Below are positions 8,313-17,628 of a stretch of 64,000 nucleotides of DNA, one piece after another. This stretch comes from DATFCK01 sp963728975 (GTDB lineage Bacteria > Verrucomicrobiota > Verrucomicrobiia > Chthoniobacterales > UBA10450). The notes under the pieces are model-generated. The model ran no database searches, had not been told where the DNA came from, and saw nothing but the letters and a program-made list of their open reading frames with translations. The position numbers were made by a program, and so were the translations under genes. The stretch lies in the NCBI GenBank assembly GCA_963728975.1, contig CAVSMF010000001.1:2046001-2110000 (forward strand), written 5' to 3'. How positions within the stretch are numbered: the first letter of the stretch is position 1; each line of letters opens with the position of its first letter.

Positions 8313-8843
8313 CTAATACTTGAGGAAGGAGGCCACCGGCGTGGGAAAGAGTTTTTCCCGGCCGTGCAAAAACTCCAGTTCGATCAGGAAAATCGCCTCC
8401 AGCAAGTCGCCCCCGACTTTCTTAATAAGAGTGACCGCAGAGGCCGACGTCCCGCCGGTGGCGAGCAAATCGTCGATCAGAACGATTTTTTCGCCGGCCG
8501 TGATCGCATCAATGTGCAATTCCATCTCGGCCTCGCCGTACTCAAGGGTGTAAGCCGCGCTTTCGGTCTTATAGGGGAGCCTTCCCTTCTTTCGGAGGGG
8601 GACGAAGCCGATCCCAAGATCGAAGGCCACGGCCGATCCAAAGAGAAACCCGCGGGCGTCAATCCCGACGATTTTATCGATCTTTTTCTCCCGACAACGC
8701 TCCAGAAAAAGGTCGACTGCTGCTTTAAAGAGAGGGCCGCTTCCGAGAATGGGGGTGATATCCTTGAAAATGATGCCTTGTTTTGGAAAATCAGGGACAT
8801 CGCGCACGGTGGCCCGAAGCTGATCGATCATTCCCGAAGCCAT
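8313..8843 (-). CDS. apt: Adenine phosphoribosyltransferase
   Basis: A 176-residue type I phosphoribosyltransferase that salvages adenine with PRPP to AMP. The PRPP loop is IVLIDDLLATGGTSAS; upstream are the Apt hallmarks DFPKQGIIFKDITPIL and GIDARGFLFGSAVAFDLGIG. Start is 8843, or 8831 giving MIDQLRATVRD, which fits family length equally well. The gene is divergent from the heme cluster across a 171-bp gap that must hold promoters for both. Confidence 0.94.
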   Translation of the reverse strand: MASGMIDQLRATVRDVPDFPKQGIIFKDITPILGSGPLFKAAVDLFLERCREKKIDKIVGIDARGFLFGSAVAFDLGIGFVPLRKKGRLPYKTESAAYTLEYGEAEMELHIDAITAGEKIVLIDDLLATGGTSASAVTLIKKVGGDLLEAIFLIELEFLHGREKLFPTPVASFLKY

Positions 8844-9014
8844 GACGCGACGCTAACGAGGGGCGAGCAAAGGTCAACGGCGCTTTGGGGTGGGGCATCT
8901 CCCCGCGCGTCTTTTATCGGGCGGCGGCGACCGGGCGGGTTGCGCGATCGGAAGCGATTGGCTGTCGAGTAGGGTTGCCAAGAATCGGGCGGGCTTATAA
9001 CGTAGCCATTCCCG

Positions 9015-9800
9015 GTGGATCGATACCTTCTCATCCTTTCGACGCTTTGTTTTCTGGCGGCTGTCGCTCGGACCGTCATTTCCCTGCGGGCCGGAATTTT
9101 CCTGCGGGGAAAGTTCAATTTGCTGGCCATTGGCCTCGGTTTTATTCTTCAGACCGGCTTTCTGTCGATTCGGGGCCACGAGCTGGGCCGGTGTCCCTTG
9201 ACCAATTTATTCGAAGTTTTCGTCTTTCTGGCCTGGTCGGTGGCGCTAATGTATTTGCTGGTGGGTCCGGCTTACCGGCTTTCGCTGATGGGAGGGTTCA
9301 CCGCGCCGCTGGTGCTTTTGCTGCAAGGTTTTGCCTTGCTTGCTCCGATCGATATTCGTCACCCTGTCAGGATGGTGCCGAATGCCTGGTTGGAATTTCA
9401 TGCTTCGATTTCCTTGATTGCTTATGGCGCATTCGCCCTGGCTTGCATTGCCGGCATTATGTATCTGGTGCAGGAGCGCCAGCTCAAGACCCATCAGCTC
9501 CACTCAATTTTTTACCTGCTGCCTCCGTTGACGGATTTATTTGCCGCCATTACCCGATTGCTTTGGTGGGGCTTCGCCCTTTATACCCTTGGTTTAGTGA
9601 GCGGTTTTTTTGTCGGCCGTCCCGTGCCCTGGCTCCAGATGTTGTGCGCGATTGGAGTCTGGCTCCTTTACGCTGCCATTTTGCAGGGCCGGCATCTCCG
9701 GCGTCTGGCTCCCGAGCGAGTAGCGGCGCTGTCGATTATCGGATTTAGCGCCGCCCTTACTTTGCTTTGGGGGATCACATTTACCGCTCAGGCTCCGTGA
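9015..9800 (+). CDS. HemX/CcsA-family membrane protein upstream of hemA
   Basis: A 261-residue protein with about eight membrane spans. It belongs to the cytochrome c assembly (CcsA/HemX) superfamily, with HELGRCPLTNLFEVFVFL in an early loop and WLEFHASISLIAYGAFALAC in a later span. It lacks the full WWD heme-handling motif as far as I can see, favouring the HemX-like branch that is often encoded just before hemA and affects glutamyl-tRNA reductase level in Bacillus. The start is GTG at 9015 (GTG GAT CGA TAC). hemA begins four bases after its stop, so it is the likely first gene of the hem operon. Confidence 0.82.
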   Translation: MDRYLLILSTLCFLAAVARTVISLRAGIFLRGKFNLLAIGLGFILQTGFLSIRGHELGRCPLTNLFEVFVFLAWSVALMYLLVGPAYRLSLMGGFTAPLVLLLQGFALLAPIDIRHPVRMVPNAWLEFHASISLIAYGAFALACIAGIMYLVQERQLKTHQLHSIFYLLPPLTDLFAAITRLLWWGFALYTLGLVSGFFVGRPVPWLQMLCAIGVWLLYAAILQGRHLRRLAPERVAALSIIGFSAALTLLWGITFTAQAP

Positions 9801-9804
9801 TTCG

Positions 9805-10869
9805 ATGAATCTTTTTTGCGTTGGAATCAGCCATCGGACCGCCAATGTGACCACCCGGGAACGTTTCGCCGGCAATGGGGAGACTGGCCGGATTTTGCAG
9901 AGCGCCGGCTGTGCCGAAGCGTTGCTCCTTACTACGTGCAATCGGGTGGAAGTTTATGCTGCGGCGGAAAAGCGATTGCCGACGGAAGAGATTGCCCGCT
10001 GTCTTTGCCGGATCGATTCTCCGGACGACACGTCGGTCTTTTATCGCTATGAAGACGCCGCGTGTGCCCAGCATCTTTTTCGGGTTGCCGCGGGGGTTGA
10101 TTCAATGGTTGTGGGCGAGACCGAAATTCTCGGACAGGCCAAGAAGGCTTACGAGTGCGCCCGTGCCAGCGGCGGGGCCGGACCTTATTTGCACCGGCTG
10201 TTTCAACGCGCTTTCCGGGTAGCGAAAGAAGTTCGGACGCATACCGGAATCGCGCGCGGTTCCGTCTCGGTCGGATCGGTCGCGATCGACCTGGCCGGTA
10301 AAATATTCGGCGACCTGGCCCGGCGAAAAGTTCTGGTTCTCGGGGCCGGCGAGATGAGCGACCGGACGGTGCGCGCCCTGGTCTCACGGGGGGTGAATGA
10401 TCTTCGGCTGAGCAATCGATCGGCCGGCCGGGCGGAAGAGCTGGCCCGGGCGGTTAACGGTTGCGTTATTCCGTTCGAGGATTGGCTCGACCATTGCCGC
10501 GAAGTCGACATCCTGATTGCATCGACTTCGTCCGAGGATTATCTGCTTACCCGGTCAACTCTCGAACCGCTGTTGCGGGAAAGAATCGATCGGCCGTTGT
10601 TCATCATTGATATTGCCGTTCCCCGAAATATCGATCCGCGGGTCAACCAGATTGAACGGGTGTATCTCTACGACGTGGATTCACTGCAGTCGGTGGCCGA
10701 GCAATCGCTTGCCCTCCGGCGCCAACAAATCACCGCCGCGGAAGCGATCATCGCGGAGCATGTCACCGATTTCGTGAAACGATTTTTAAGCGGTTATTCC
10801 GTCGATTTCGGGGCCGTCAAAAGCGCTCCTCCGGTTGCCGGCGTGCAATTACGGGCGTCGGGATCGTAG
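9805..10869 (+). CDS. hemA: Glutamyl-tRNA reductase
   Basis: A 354-residue enzyme catalysing the first committed step of C5 tetrapyrrole synthesis, glutamyl-tRNA to glutamate-1-semialdehyde. The nucleophile is Cys45 in LLTTCNRVEVY; GISHRTANVTTRE at the N terminus and VVGETEILGQ near residue 107 are family signatures. A Rossmann segment begins KVLVLGAGEMS around residue 175, and a C-terminal dimerisation helix rich in Arg/Gln follows. It is shorter than the common ~420 residues, ending soon after the dimerisation helix. hemC follows after 48 bases. Confidence 0.95.
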   Translation: MNLFCVGISHRTANVTTRERFAGNGETGRILQSAGCAEALLLTTCNRVEVYAAAEKRLPTEEIARCLCRIDSPDDTSVFYRYEDAACAQHLFRVAAGVDSMVVGETEILGQAKKAYECARASGGAGPYLHRLFQRAFRVAKEVRTHTGIARGSVSVGSVAIDLAGKIFGDLARRKVLVLGAGEMSDRTVRALVSRGVNDLRLSNRSAGRAEELARAVNGCVIPFEDWLDHCREVDILIASTSSEDYLLTRSTLEPLLRERIDRPLFIIDIAVPRNIDPRVNQIERVYLYDVDSLQSVAEQSLALRRQQITAAEAIIAEHVTDFVKRFLSGYSVDFGAVKSAPPVAGVQLRASGS

Positions 10870-10917
10870 TCCCCCGCCGCAGTTTCCTTCTTAACCGGGG
10901 GTGGGTTAAGTTCCGGC

Positions 10918-11850
10918 ATGGCGGATAAGCTTGTCTTGGGAACGCGGGGCAGCGATCTGGCGCGAACCCAGACGCGGATGGTAATGGACCGGTTGCACCG
11001 GCACCAGCCGGCGCTCGCGATCGAGGTTAAAGTCATTAAGACTGGCGGCGACGTTCCTCCCGGGATCGGCGAGCCAAGGGAAGCGAGTGCCGGGCGCAAG
11101 GGATTGTTCACGGCCGAGATCGAGCGGGCTTTGCTCGTACAAGAAATCAGGGCGGCGGTGCATAGCGCCAAGGATCTGCCCAGCGAACTGGCGCCTGGGA
11201 CGGAAATCATAGCGGTTCTTCCCCGCGGACCAATTGACGACGTTCTGGTTGCGCCGGTGGCGGACAGTTTGGAATCGCTTCCCGCCGGCGCGGTTATTGC
11301 CACCGGCAGCGTCCGAAGGAAACATCAGCTGCGTTGGAGCCGGCCCGATCTGAAGATCGTCGATCTCCGTGGAAATGTGCCCACCCGGCTGCGCAAGCTG
11401 GCTGAGTCCGGATGGAACGGGATCGTCCTGGCCCGGGCCGGTTTGGAGCGGCTCGGGATGTTGGTTGATGGAGATGTCGTGCATTACCAACGGACTAAGT
11501 TTCGTGTTACTACACTGCCAGACGAGCCCTTTCTCCCGGCTGGCGGCCAGGGGATTATTGCAGTTCAAATCCGGGCAGGCGATGATCAGGCCCGGAAGTG
11601 GATTGAACCGATCAATCAGCCAGAGACGGCGGCTTGCCTTCGGGCGGAGCGAATTTTTTTACGATTGCTGGAGGCGGACTGCAACCAACCCGTTGGGGTT
11701 CTGGCGACGATCAATGGTTCGGTGTTGAAAGTGCGCGCCCAGATCTTCGATAGCGATTCAGCGGCCCCAAGACAAGGGGTGGTGGAAGGATCGCGGGACA
11801 ATCCGGAAGAGCTAGGGGAACAACTCCTGAAAAAAATCCATGGTGAGTAA
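10918..11850 (+). CDS. hemC: Hydroxymethylbilane synthase (porphobilinogen deaminase)
   Basis: A 310-residue cytosolic enzyme that polymerises four porphobilinogens on a dipyrromethane cofactor. The cofactor-attaching cysteine is Cys255 in LLEADCNQPVG. GTRGSDLARTQ at residues 8-18, VHSAKDLPSELAPG near 81-94 and ATGSVRRKHQL near 128 are substrate- and cofactor-binding signatures. Its last 11 bases overlap the start of the next gene, so translation of the two is probably coupled. Confidence 0.95.
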   Translation: MADKLVLGTRGSDLARTQTRMVMDRLHRHQPALAIEVKVIKTGGDVPPGIGEPREASAGRKGLFTAEIERALLVQEIRAAVHSAKDLPSELAPGTEIIAVLPRGPIDDVLVAPVADSLESLPAGAVIATGSVRRKHQLRWSRPDLKIVDLRGNVPTRLRKLAESGWNGIVLARAGLERLGMLVDGDVVHYQRTKFRVTTLPDEPFLPAGGQGIIAVQIRAGDDQARKWIEPINQPETAACLRAERIFLRLLEADCNQPVGVLATINGSVLKVRAQIFDSDSAAPRQGVVEGSRDNPEELGEQLLKKIHGE

Positions 11851-13393
11851 GAACAAGAGCGGAGGCAAAAGCAAACCGGGCAGGGTATTTCTGGTTGGCG
11901 CTGGTCCGGGCGATCTCGGGCTGGTTACCTTGCGGGCCAGGGAGTGTATCGAAATGGCGGATGTGATCGTTTATGATTACTTGGCCAACCCGGAAATGCT
12001 GGCCTGGGCCCGGGAGGACGCGGAAATTATCTACGTGGGCAAGCGGGCGGGCGAGCACACTCTGGCCCAGGAGGATATTAATGCGCTGCTAATCGAACAG
12101 GCCCGCGCCGGAAAAAAAGTCGTGCGCTTGAAGGGCGGCGATCCATTTGTCTTCGGACGCGGGGCGGAGGAGGCAAAAGCAATTGTGAATGCGGGAATTG
12201 AATTTGAAATCGTTCCCGGAATCAGTTCGGCCATCGCCGGACCGGCCTACGCCGGAATACCGGTGACCCATCGCGACCGAAATTCACACGTTACCTTTTT
12301 TACCGGGCACGAAGATCCGGCCAAAGTGGAAAGCGCGATCGACTTCGCGGCTCTGGCCCGGTTGGGGGGGACCCAGGTGATGTTGATGGGGGTTGAAAGG
12401 ATTGAGGCGGTCGCGCGCGAAATGGTGGAACATGGGGCCCGGAAGGACCTTCCAGTGGCGCTGGTCCGATGGGCCACCACCGGCCGCCAGGAGACTTTGA
12501 CGGGGACGCTCGCCAACATTGCCGAGCGGGTGGTCGAAGCCGGTTTTCAAGCGCCGGCGGTGGCGGTATTTGGCGACGTCGTGACTCTTCGCGACGACCT
12601 GAACTGGCACGAACACCGCCCGCTTTCCGGGAAACGTATTGTCGTCACTCGCACCCGAAAGCAGGCCGGTTCGCTAAGTCGCCTTCTGCGCGATCTTGGA
12701 GCCGACGTTTTCGAGTTGCCGACCATCCGGATCGAACCGCCGACTGATTTGCGCGAGTTCGCCGAATTGGTGCGGGACGCGCATACCTACGACTGGGTTG
12801 TCTTCACCAGCCCTAACGGGGTGGACGCTTTTTTTGATCTTTTTTACAAACTGTATGACGATGCGCGCGAGATTGGCGGAGCCAGGATTGCCGCGATCGG
12901 TCCGGCGACCGCCCAGCGGGTGCGGGATTTTCATTTGCACGTGGATCTGCAGCCGGAAGAATTCGTGGCTGAGGCGATTGTGCAGGAGTTCAAGAAGCAA
13001 GGCGGGGTTGAGAACCTTCGAATCCTGTTGGCCCGGGCCGAGAAGGCGCGGGACGTGCTTCCGAGGGAGCTTTCAGCTTTGGGAGCTATCGTGGACGAGG
13101 CATTTGCTTATCGCACTGTTCCGGAAACGCGCGACATAACTGGTGCGCGTCGCCGTCTTGTCGAAGAAGGAGCCGACCTCATTACTTTCACCAGTTCATC
13201 CACCGTCGAAAACTTTGTCGCCCTTGGTTTGACCTGGCCCGACGGCTTAAAGGTAGCAAGCATCGGTCCGGTGACATCCAAGAGCGCCCGCGATTCGGGA
13301 TTAACGGTGGACGTGGAAGCGCGCCGTCATGACATGGGGGGCTTGGTTGAAGCCATCCGGGCCTATTTCGAGAAGGAGAAAAGGAATGGGTAG
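11840..13393 (+). CDS. cobA-hemD: Uroporphyrinogen-III C-methyltransferase / uroporphyrinogen-III synthase fusion
   Basis: A 517-residue bifunctional protein. Residues about 14-255 are the SAM-dependent methyltransferase (SUMT/CobA): VFLVGAGPGDLGLVTLRA, VVRLKGGDPFVFGRGAEE and VEIVPGISS-type signature IVPGISSAIAGPAYAGIP. After a short linker, residues about 265-510 are HemD, which closes and inverts ring D: RIVVTRTRKQAGSLSRLL, VVFTSPNGVDAFF and LITFTSSSTVENF. The fusion channels linear tetrapyrrole to uroporphyrinogen III and on to precorrin-2, the siroheme/cobalamin branch. It overlaps hemC upstream and the GrpE-like gene downstream by a few bases. Confidence 0.94.
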   Translation: MVSKNKSGGKSKPGRVFLVGAGPGDLGLVTLRARECIEMADVIVYDYLANPEMLAWAREDAEIIYVGKRAGEHTLAQEDINALLIEQARAGKKVVRLKGGDPFVFGRGAEEAKAIVNAGIEFEIVPGISSAIAGPAYAGIPVTHRDRNSHVTFFTGHEDPAKVESAIDFAALARLGGTQVMLMGVERIEAVAREMVEHGARKDLPVALVRWATTGRQETLTGTLANIAERVVEAGFQAPAVAVFGDVVTLRDDLNWHEHRPLSGKRIVVTRTRKQAGSLSRLLRDLGADVFELPTIRIEPPTDLREFAELVRDAHTYDWVVFTSPNGVDAFFDLFYKLYDDAREIGGARIAAIGPATAQRVRDFHLHVDLQPEEFVAEAIVQEFKKQGGVENLRILLARAEKARDVLPRELSALGAIVDEAFAYRTVPETRDITGARRRLVEEGADLITFTSSSTVENFVALGLTWPDGLKVASIGPVTSKSARDSGLTVDVEARRHDMGGLVEAIRAYFEKEKRNG

Positions 13394-14114
13394 ACCGGCG
13401 GCCGCACCTGACGAGTTTGCCACGGCGATGCAGCAGCTGAGCGCGGAAGCGGAGAAATCGCTTCCGGCGGATGTGGCCGAAGCCGATCAGCAAACGCCCA
13501 CGGCTGGTTTTCTCCACCAGAAAGCGCTTGAACTGGAGCGACTGAATGGACGTTTGAAGCAGCTCGAACAGACTGTTTGCAAGAAACTTGAGGATCTTGC
13601 CGGAAGCGTGGCCCAGAGCAAGGCTCCCGACTTATCAGCTCGTCTGCGAAAGATCGACGAGCAACTGACGGCGATCCGCAGCACGGAGAGCGTCAACCAA
13701 CGATTGTTTGATTCGTTGCATGACGAGCTTTTGAAGTATCGCGACAATTTTCTGCACGAATCGCTTCAGAAACCTTTCATCCATGATTTAGTTCATCTGT
13801 TTGATGATCTCAGCGGTTTACTCGAACAGCTGCGGTCCAGCGCCGAAGAACAGAAAAAACGCGGCCGCATCAATCAATGGCGGGACAATCTGGAAAACGC
13901 CATTCATTCGCTGCTGGAGATTCTGCATCGCTTCGAGGTAAAGGAGATCGAGCCAAAGGAGAGAGTCGATCGCGCCCTGCATCGAGTTATCAACTACGAA
14001 CCGGCCGATTTTCCGGAGGAGGATGGTCGGATTGTGATGCGGGTGAAGCGCGGCTTTTTATGGAGGGGCAAATTGATTCGCCCGGAGGAAGTGATCGCAA
14101 AACGGTACGGCTAA
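13386..14114 (+). CDS. grpE: Divergent GrpE-like nucleotide exchange factor
   Basis: A 242-residue protein starting at ATG 13386 behind a purine-rich ribosome-binding tract (GAGAAGGAGAAAAGGA), inside the last codons of cobA-hemD; the same frame extends 19 codons upstream without a good site. Residues about 40-95 form a coiled coil. The C-terminal part fits GrpE: KYRDNFLHESLQKPFIHDL dimer helix, a four-helix stretch, then the beta-wing GRIVMRVKRGFLWRGKLIRP ending EEVIAKRYG. GrpE releases ADP from Hsp70. Sequence is far from canonical GrpE, and it precedes an Hsp70 gene, so it is probably a dedicated partner rather than the housekeeping copy. Confidence 0.75.
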   Translation: MGRPAAAPDEFATAMQQLSAEAEKSLPADVAEADQQTPTAGFLHQKALELERLNGRLKQLEQTVCKKLEDLAGSVAQSKAPDLSARLRKIDEQLTAIRSTESVNQRLFDSLHDELLKYRDNFLHESLQKPFIHDLVHLFDDLSGLLEQLRSSAEEQKKRGRINQWRDNLENAIHSLLEILHRFEVKEIEPKERVDRALHRVINYEPADFPEEDGRIVMRVKRGFLWRGKLIRPEEVIAKRYG

Positions 14115-14381
14115 TGCAGCAGCTCCCGCCCCACTAGCCAGGTGGGATTGGTTTCTGCCCGATTTCCGGGGAACACAAGCATATCCCCCTCCCGGGGCGG
14201 CTGCTGGAGGGAAGGTCCGGCCGGCTTTCGGTCCGGCCCTGAGGACAGGGCGCTGAGGGGCCTGTTTTCCGCATGGGAAATGCGGCGAAACAACTCCTCT
14301 ATTTCACCTCGATAACAGGCATGAAAACTGCACCTCCCGTCGAAGGACAGAGACCGCGGAAGCAAATTACACTTCGCCCCT

Positions 14382-15944
14382 ATGTCAAAACGCAAAGCAG
14401 TCGGCATCGATCTGGGAACTACCTTCTCGGCCGTGGCACATATCGATGCCTATGGTAAGCCGCAGATCATTCCCAACTCTGAAAATGAGCGGATCACCCC
14501 CTCAGTCGTCTTGTTTGATGGGACCAATGTGGTCATAGGAACGGTTGCGAAGAGCAACTCAGTAGTTGAGCCGGAAAAGGCGGTTGATTTCGTCAAACGG
14601 GAGGTCGGTAAATCGAAGGAACAGTTTCATCGCGAGTTCGGTGGCAAAAAATATTCCGCCGAAGAACTTTCCGCCTTGATCTTGAAGAAGCTCAAGAACG
14701 ACGCCGAGAAGTACTTAAAAGAGGAGATCACGGATGCCGTCATTACGGTTCCGGCCTATTTCAACGATGCGGAACGCACCGCGACGATTACAGCCGGGCA
14801 GCTGGCCGGACTGAACGTTCTCCAAATCATCAACGAACCGACGGCAGCGGCGCTAGCCTACGGGTTGGACAAGCTGGACGAAAACCAAACAGTGTTCGTG
14901 TTCGATCTGGGCGGCGGCACCTTCGATGTCACGATCATGCGAATTGAAGGCCACAATCTCAACATCGTTGCCACCAATGGCGATCATCGGCTGGGGGGCA
15001 AGGATTGGGATGATGTGATTGTTAAACTCGTGGCCGAGGAATTCGATCGGGCCCATGGCGAAAATCCATTATTGGACCTTCACAGCTATCAGGATCTCCA
15101 AACGCGGGCGGTCGCAGCCAAGGTCCAGCTTTCCAGCCGAAAGAAAGTTACCCTGGTGCATCACCATCAAGGTAAAAGCGTCAAGCTGGAGATAACCCGG
15201 GATGATTTCGAGCAGCGCACCCGGCATCTGGTCGAAAAGTGCAAGATGATTTGTGAAATGACCATGCAGGAAGCAAAGATGAAATGGCAGGACATCAACA
15301 AAGTTCTCCTGGTTGGTGGCATGACTCGGATGCCGATGGTTCGTCAAATGATTTCCGATTTCTCCCCCGTGCCAGTGGTAAGCGATTTGAACCCGGATGA
15401 AGCGGTCTCGCTTGGCGCTGCCATTCAGGCGACTCTTTCCATGCTGCGGGAAGAAGAAGCGAGTGGGACACGATTACTGGCGCCGGACACGCGGCAGCAG
15501 TTTTCCTCGCGCGAAGGAGGTTTGATTCAGGTAAACGACGTGACCTCTCATACTCTCGGAGTGGTCCTATGGGATGACGCCAACCTCGAGGAATATGTCT
15601 TTCCGATGATCCGGAAGCGCACGGCCATACCAGCAGTGGCCAAAAACCTGTTTGGCACCGCCAACGCCAACATGTCACGCGCGGTAGTAAAGATCGTGGA
15701 GGGCGAAAGCACGATGCCGGCGGAATGCACGCCACTCGGGTTATGCGATATCACTCTGCCACCTTTCCTTCCCAAGGGTTCTCCAGTTAATCTGAGCTAC
15801 GAATACAACAGCAATCAGGTCCTGGAAGTAGCCGTGGAAGCGTGCGGTCAGCGGTCTCAAGTGTCGATCGAGCGCAATACCGGACTTTCCCCGGATCAAA
15901 TCAGTGAGGCGAGAAGCGGTCTCGGAGAGCTGAAGATCGAATGA
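14382..15944 (+). CDS. Hsp70-family chaperone lacking the C-terminal lid
   Basis: A 520-residue DnaK-like protein. The ATPase domain is complete: GIDLGTTFSAVAHID (phosphate 1), ITVPAYFNDAERTAT, IINEPTAAALAYGL, VFVFDLGGGTFDVTIM (phosphate 2) and VLLVGGMTRMPMV (adenosine). The beta substrate-binding domain is present from about residue 390 (NDVTSHTLGVVLWDD), but the usual helical lid of about 100 residues is missing, so it is some 110 residues shorter than DnaK. The linker lacks the hydrophobic VLLLDVTPLS form. A 267-bp gap separates it from the GrpE-like gene, so it may have its own promoter. The next gene overlaps its stop by four bases. Confidence 0.9.
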   Translation: MSKRKAVGIDLGTTFSAVAHIDAYGKPQIIPNSENERITPSVVLFDGTNVVIGTVAKSNSVVEPEKAVDFVKREVGKSKEQFHREFGGKKYSAEELSALILKKLKNDAEKYLKEEITDAVITVPAYFNDAERTATITAGQLAGLNVLQIINEPTAAALAYGLDKLDENQTVFVFDLGGGTFDVTIMRIEGHNLNIVATNGDHRLGGKDWDDVIVKLVAEEFDRAHGENPLLDLHSYQDLQTRAVAAKVQLSSRKKVTLVHHHQGKSVKLEITRDDFEQRTRHLVEKCKMICEMTMQEAKMKWQDINKVLLVGGMTRMPMVRQMISDFSPVPVVSDLNPDEAVSLGAAIQATLSMLREEEASGTRLLAPDTRQQFSSREGGLIQVNDVTSHTLGVVLWDDANLEEYVFPMIRKRTAIPAVAKNLFGTANANMSRAVVKIVEGESTMPAECTPLGLCDITLPPFLPKGSPVNLSYEYNSNQVLEVAVEACGQRSQVSIERNTGLSPDQISEARSGLGELKIE

Positions 15945-17551
15945 CCGCAAAGCAGAATGCCAGTTTCCCCATCCCCCTGCCGGACGATCCTCAGAAATGG
16001 AACGGGTGGTCCAAATACAAATCACCCAACCTTTACGAGCGCCTCTGCCTCGATCCCAAGGCCAATCCCAGCAACGAGCTGATTGAGGAACATTGCCGCG
16101 AGCTGATGCGGTGGTGGCAGAAAAAGCTGCCCCTGAAAAATCAGCCGAGTAACCCTCTCACCCAATTACTCCAGCCTGGCCTGGAAGAGTCCTCCCGGTA
16201 CCTGACTGAAGCGAGAGTGGAACTTTTGAATCCGCAACGCCGGCAGGCGATGGATGACGAACTCGCCGCTCAATTTTATGAGGAAGCGACGGCGGAGCTA
16301 CGCAAATACATCACCTTTGCTCTGGTCGGCGGCGTGTTGACCCCGGAAACGGAGAAGAACCTGTTTCAATTCGGCTCCGAGCACGGGTTAAACAAGGAAC
16401 AGATCCTGTTCTGTATAGAGGCAGAATTGAAAGACAGCGGAGCGAAGCGAGCTGAACCTGCTCGACCGCCCGCGGGACGACGCGCCCAGCGCCGTAATTC
16501 TCTGAATCCCAAAGAGGATTTTCTGCGGATGCTTCGGCTCAGCGGATTGGACAGCATTTCGATGACCGACGATCAACGCGATGCTTTTGTGAACATGGCG
16601 GAAAATTTGGGGATGGATATCGATGAAGCCGAGGAGGTGATCGACTGCTACCTCGACGATATGGACGAGGATTCCAGCCCGGCCCCTCCCCCTGCGGCGG
16701 CCCCGGCCCGGAAGCATGAACCTGTGGCAAAAGAACCGGAAAAATCGGATCCGGAGCACCCGGTTGAGGAACATCCGCCGCTCGAAATAAACGAGGCGGC
16801 TGAGCGCGCCCAGTTCATCAATTTTCAGAATTCGCTTGGTACGCCGATGATTTTTATCCCTTCCGCCCAGTTTTTAATGGGCAGCGAAGCGATCGATGCC
16901 GGCCCTAACGAACGTCCGCTAACCCGGGTTACATTGAGCCGTTATTATCTTTCGCGTTATCCCGTTACCAACGCTGAATACGAAGCGTTTGATCCTTCCC
17001 ATGCCCGCCGGCGACCTGGCGGGGCGGGCGATCGGCACCCGGTGGTTTATGTCAGCAGCCTGGACGCAATCAAGTACTGCCAGTGGCTCAGTACCCGGGA
17101 ACGCAAGAAATATCGCCTGCCTACCGAGGCCGAATGGGAACACGCCGCCCGCGGAAACGACGGACGCAAGTATCCCTGGGGCGATTATGATCGACGCGGC
17201 GATCTCGCGAATTTTGCGGATAAGAACACCGTTTTTCCCTGGAGCGATCGGGACATCGACGATGGCTATTCGGAGAGTTCGCCGGTGGGAGCGTTTCCGC
17301 TGGGAGCGAGCCCGTTCGGGATCGAGGACATGGCCGGGAACGTTTGGGAATGGTGTCTTGATTATTTCGAACCCTACCGCGGCACGCCCAAGATGAATCC
17401 GCGCGGCCCAACTTGCGGGGCAAAGCGCGTTCACCGCGGAGGCAGCTGGAAATCGCGATTTAACAGTCTGCGAACGACAGCTCGCAGCTCAAACGTCCCG
17501 AATTTTTCCTGTAACGATATCGGCTTCCGGATCGCCTGCGAATGCGAGTGA
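15941..17551 (+). CDS. J-like / FGE-fold (SUMF1-type) fusion protein
   Basis: A 536-residue protein coupled to the Hsp70 gene by an ATGA overlap. Residues 30-107 look like a degenerate J domain (LYERLCLDPKANPS, helix HCRELMRWWQKKL, then EARVELLNPQRRQAMDDEL), but no HPD is present between the helices. Two small helical modules follow (135-163 and 191-240), then a Pro/Ala/Glu linker (245-285). Residues about 293-536 are a formylglycine-generating-enzyme fold: MIFIPSAQFLMGSEA, RLPTEAEWEHAARG, KYPWGDYD, DMAGNVWEWCLDYF, HRGGSWKSRFNSLRTT and GFRIACECE. The two catalytic Cys of true FGE are missing after GGSW, so sulfatase maturation is unlikely. Possibly an Hsp70 co-chaperone or substrate adaptor. 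Confidence 0.85.
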   Translation: MTAKQNASFPIPLPDDPQKWNGWSKYKSPNLYERLCLDPKANPSNELIEEHCRELMRWWQKKLPLKNQPSNPLTQLLQPGLEESSRYLTEARVELLNPQRRQAMDDELAAQFYEEATAELRKYITFALVGGVLTPETEKNLFQFGSEHGLNKEQILFCIEAELKDSGAKRAEPARPPAGRRAQRRNSLNPKEDFLRMLRLSGLDSISMTDDQRDAFVNMAENLGMDIDEAEEVIDCYLDDMDEDSSPAPPPAAAPARKHEPVAKEPEKSDPEHPVEEHPPLEINEAAERAQFINFQNSLGTPMIFIPSAQFLMGSEAIDAGPNERPLTRVTLSRYYLSRYPVTNAEYEAFDPSHARRRPGGAGDRHPVVYVSSLDAIKYCQWLSTRERKKYRLPTEAEWEHAARGNDGRKYPWGDYDRRGDLANFADKNTVFPWSDRDIDDGYSESSPVGAFPLGASPFGIEDMAGNVWEWCLDYFEPYRGTPKMNPRGPTCGAKRVHRGGSWKSRFNSLRTTARSSNVPNFSCNDIGFRIACECE

Positions 17552-17628
17552 CGATGTCGGGTGGTTAAGCGCTGCCAGGCTTAAAACAGCCTGGTCCCGG
17601 GTAATGCTGCGAACCTTCCGGCTTGTTC

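Noticed and set aside
14111..14407. 98-codon minus-strand frame between the GrpE-like and Hsp70 genes
   Set aside because: It has some protein-like stretches but no ribosome-binding site, overlaps the Hsp70 start and resembles no family I know; left as an unsupported candidate.
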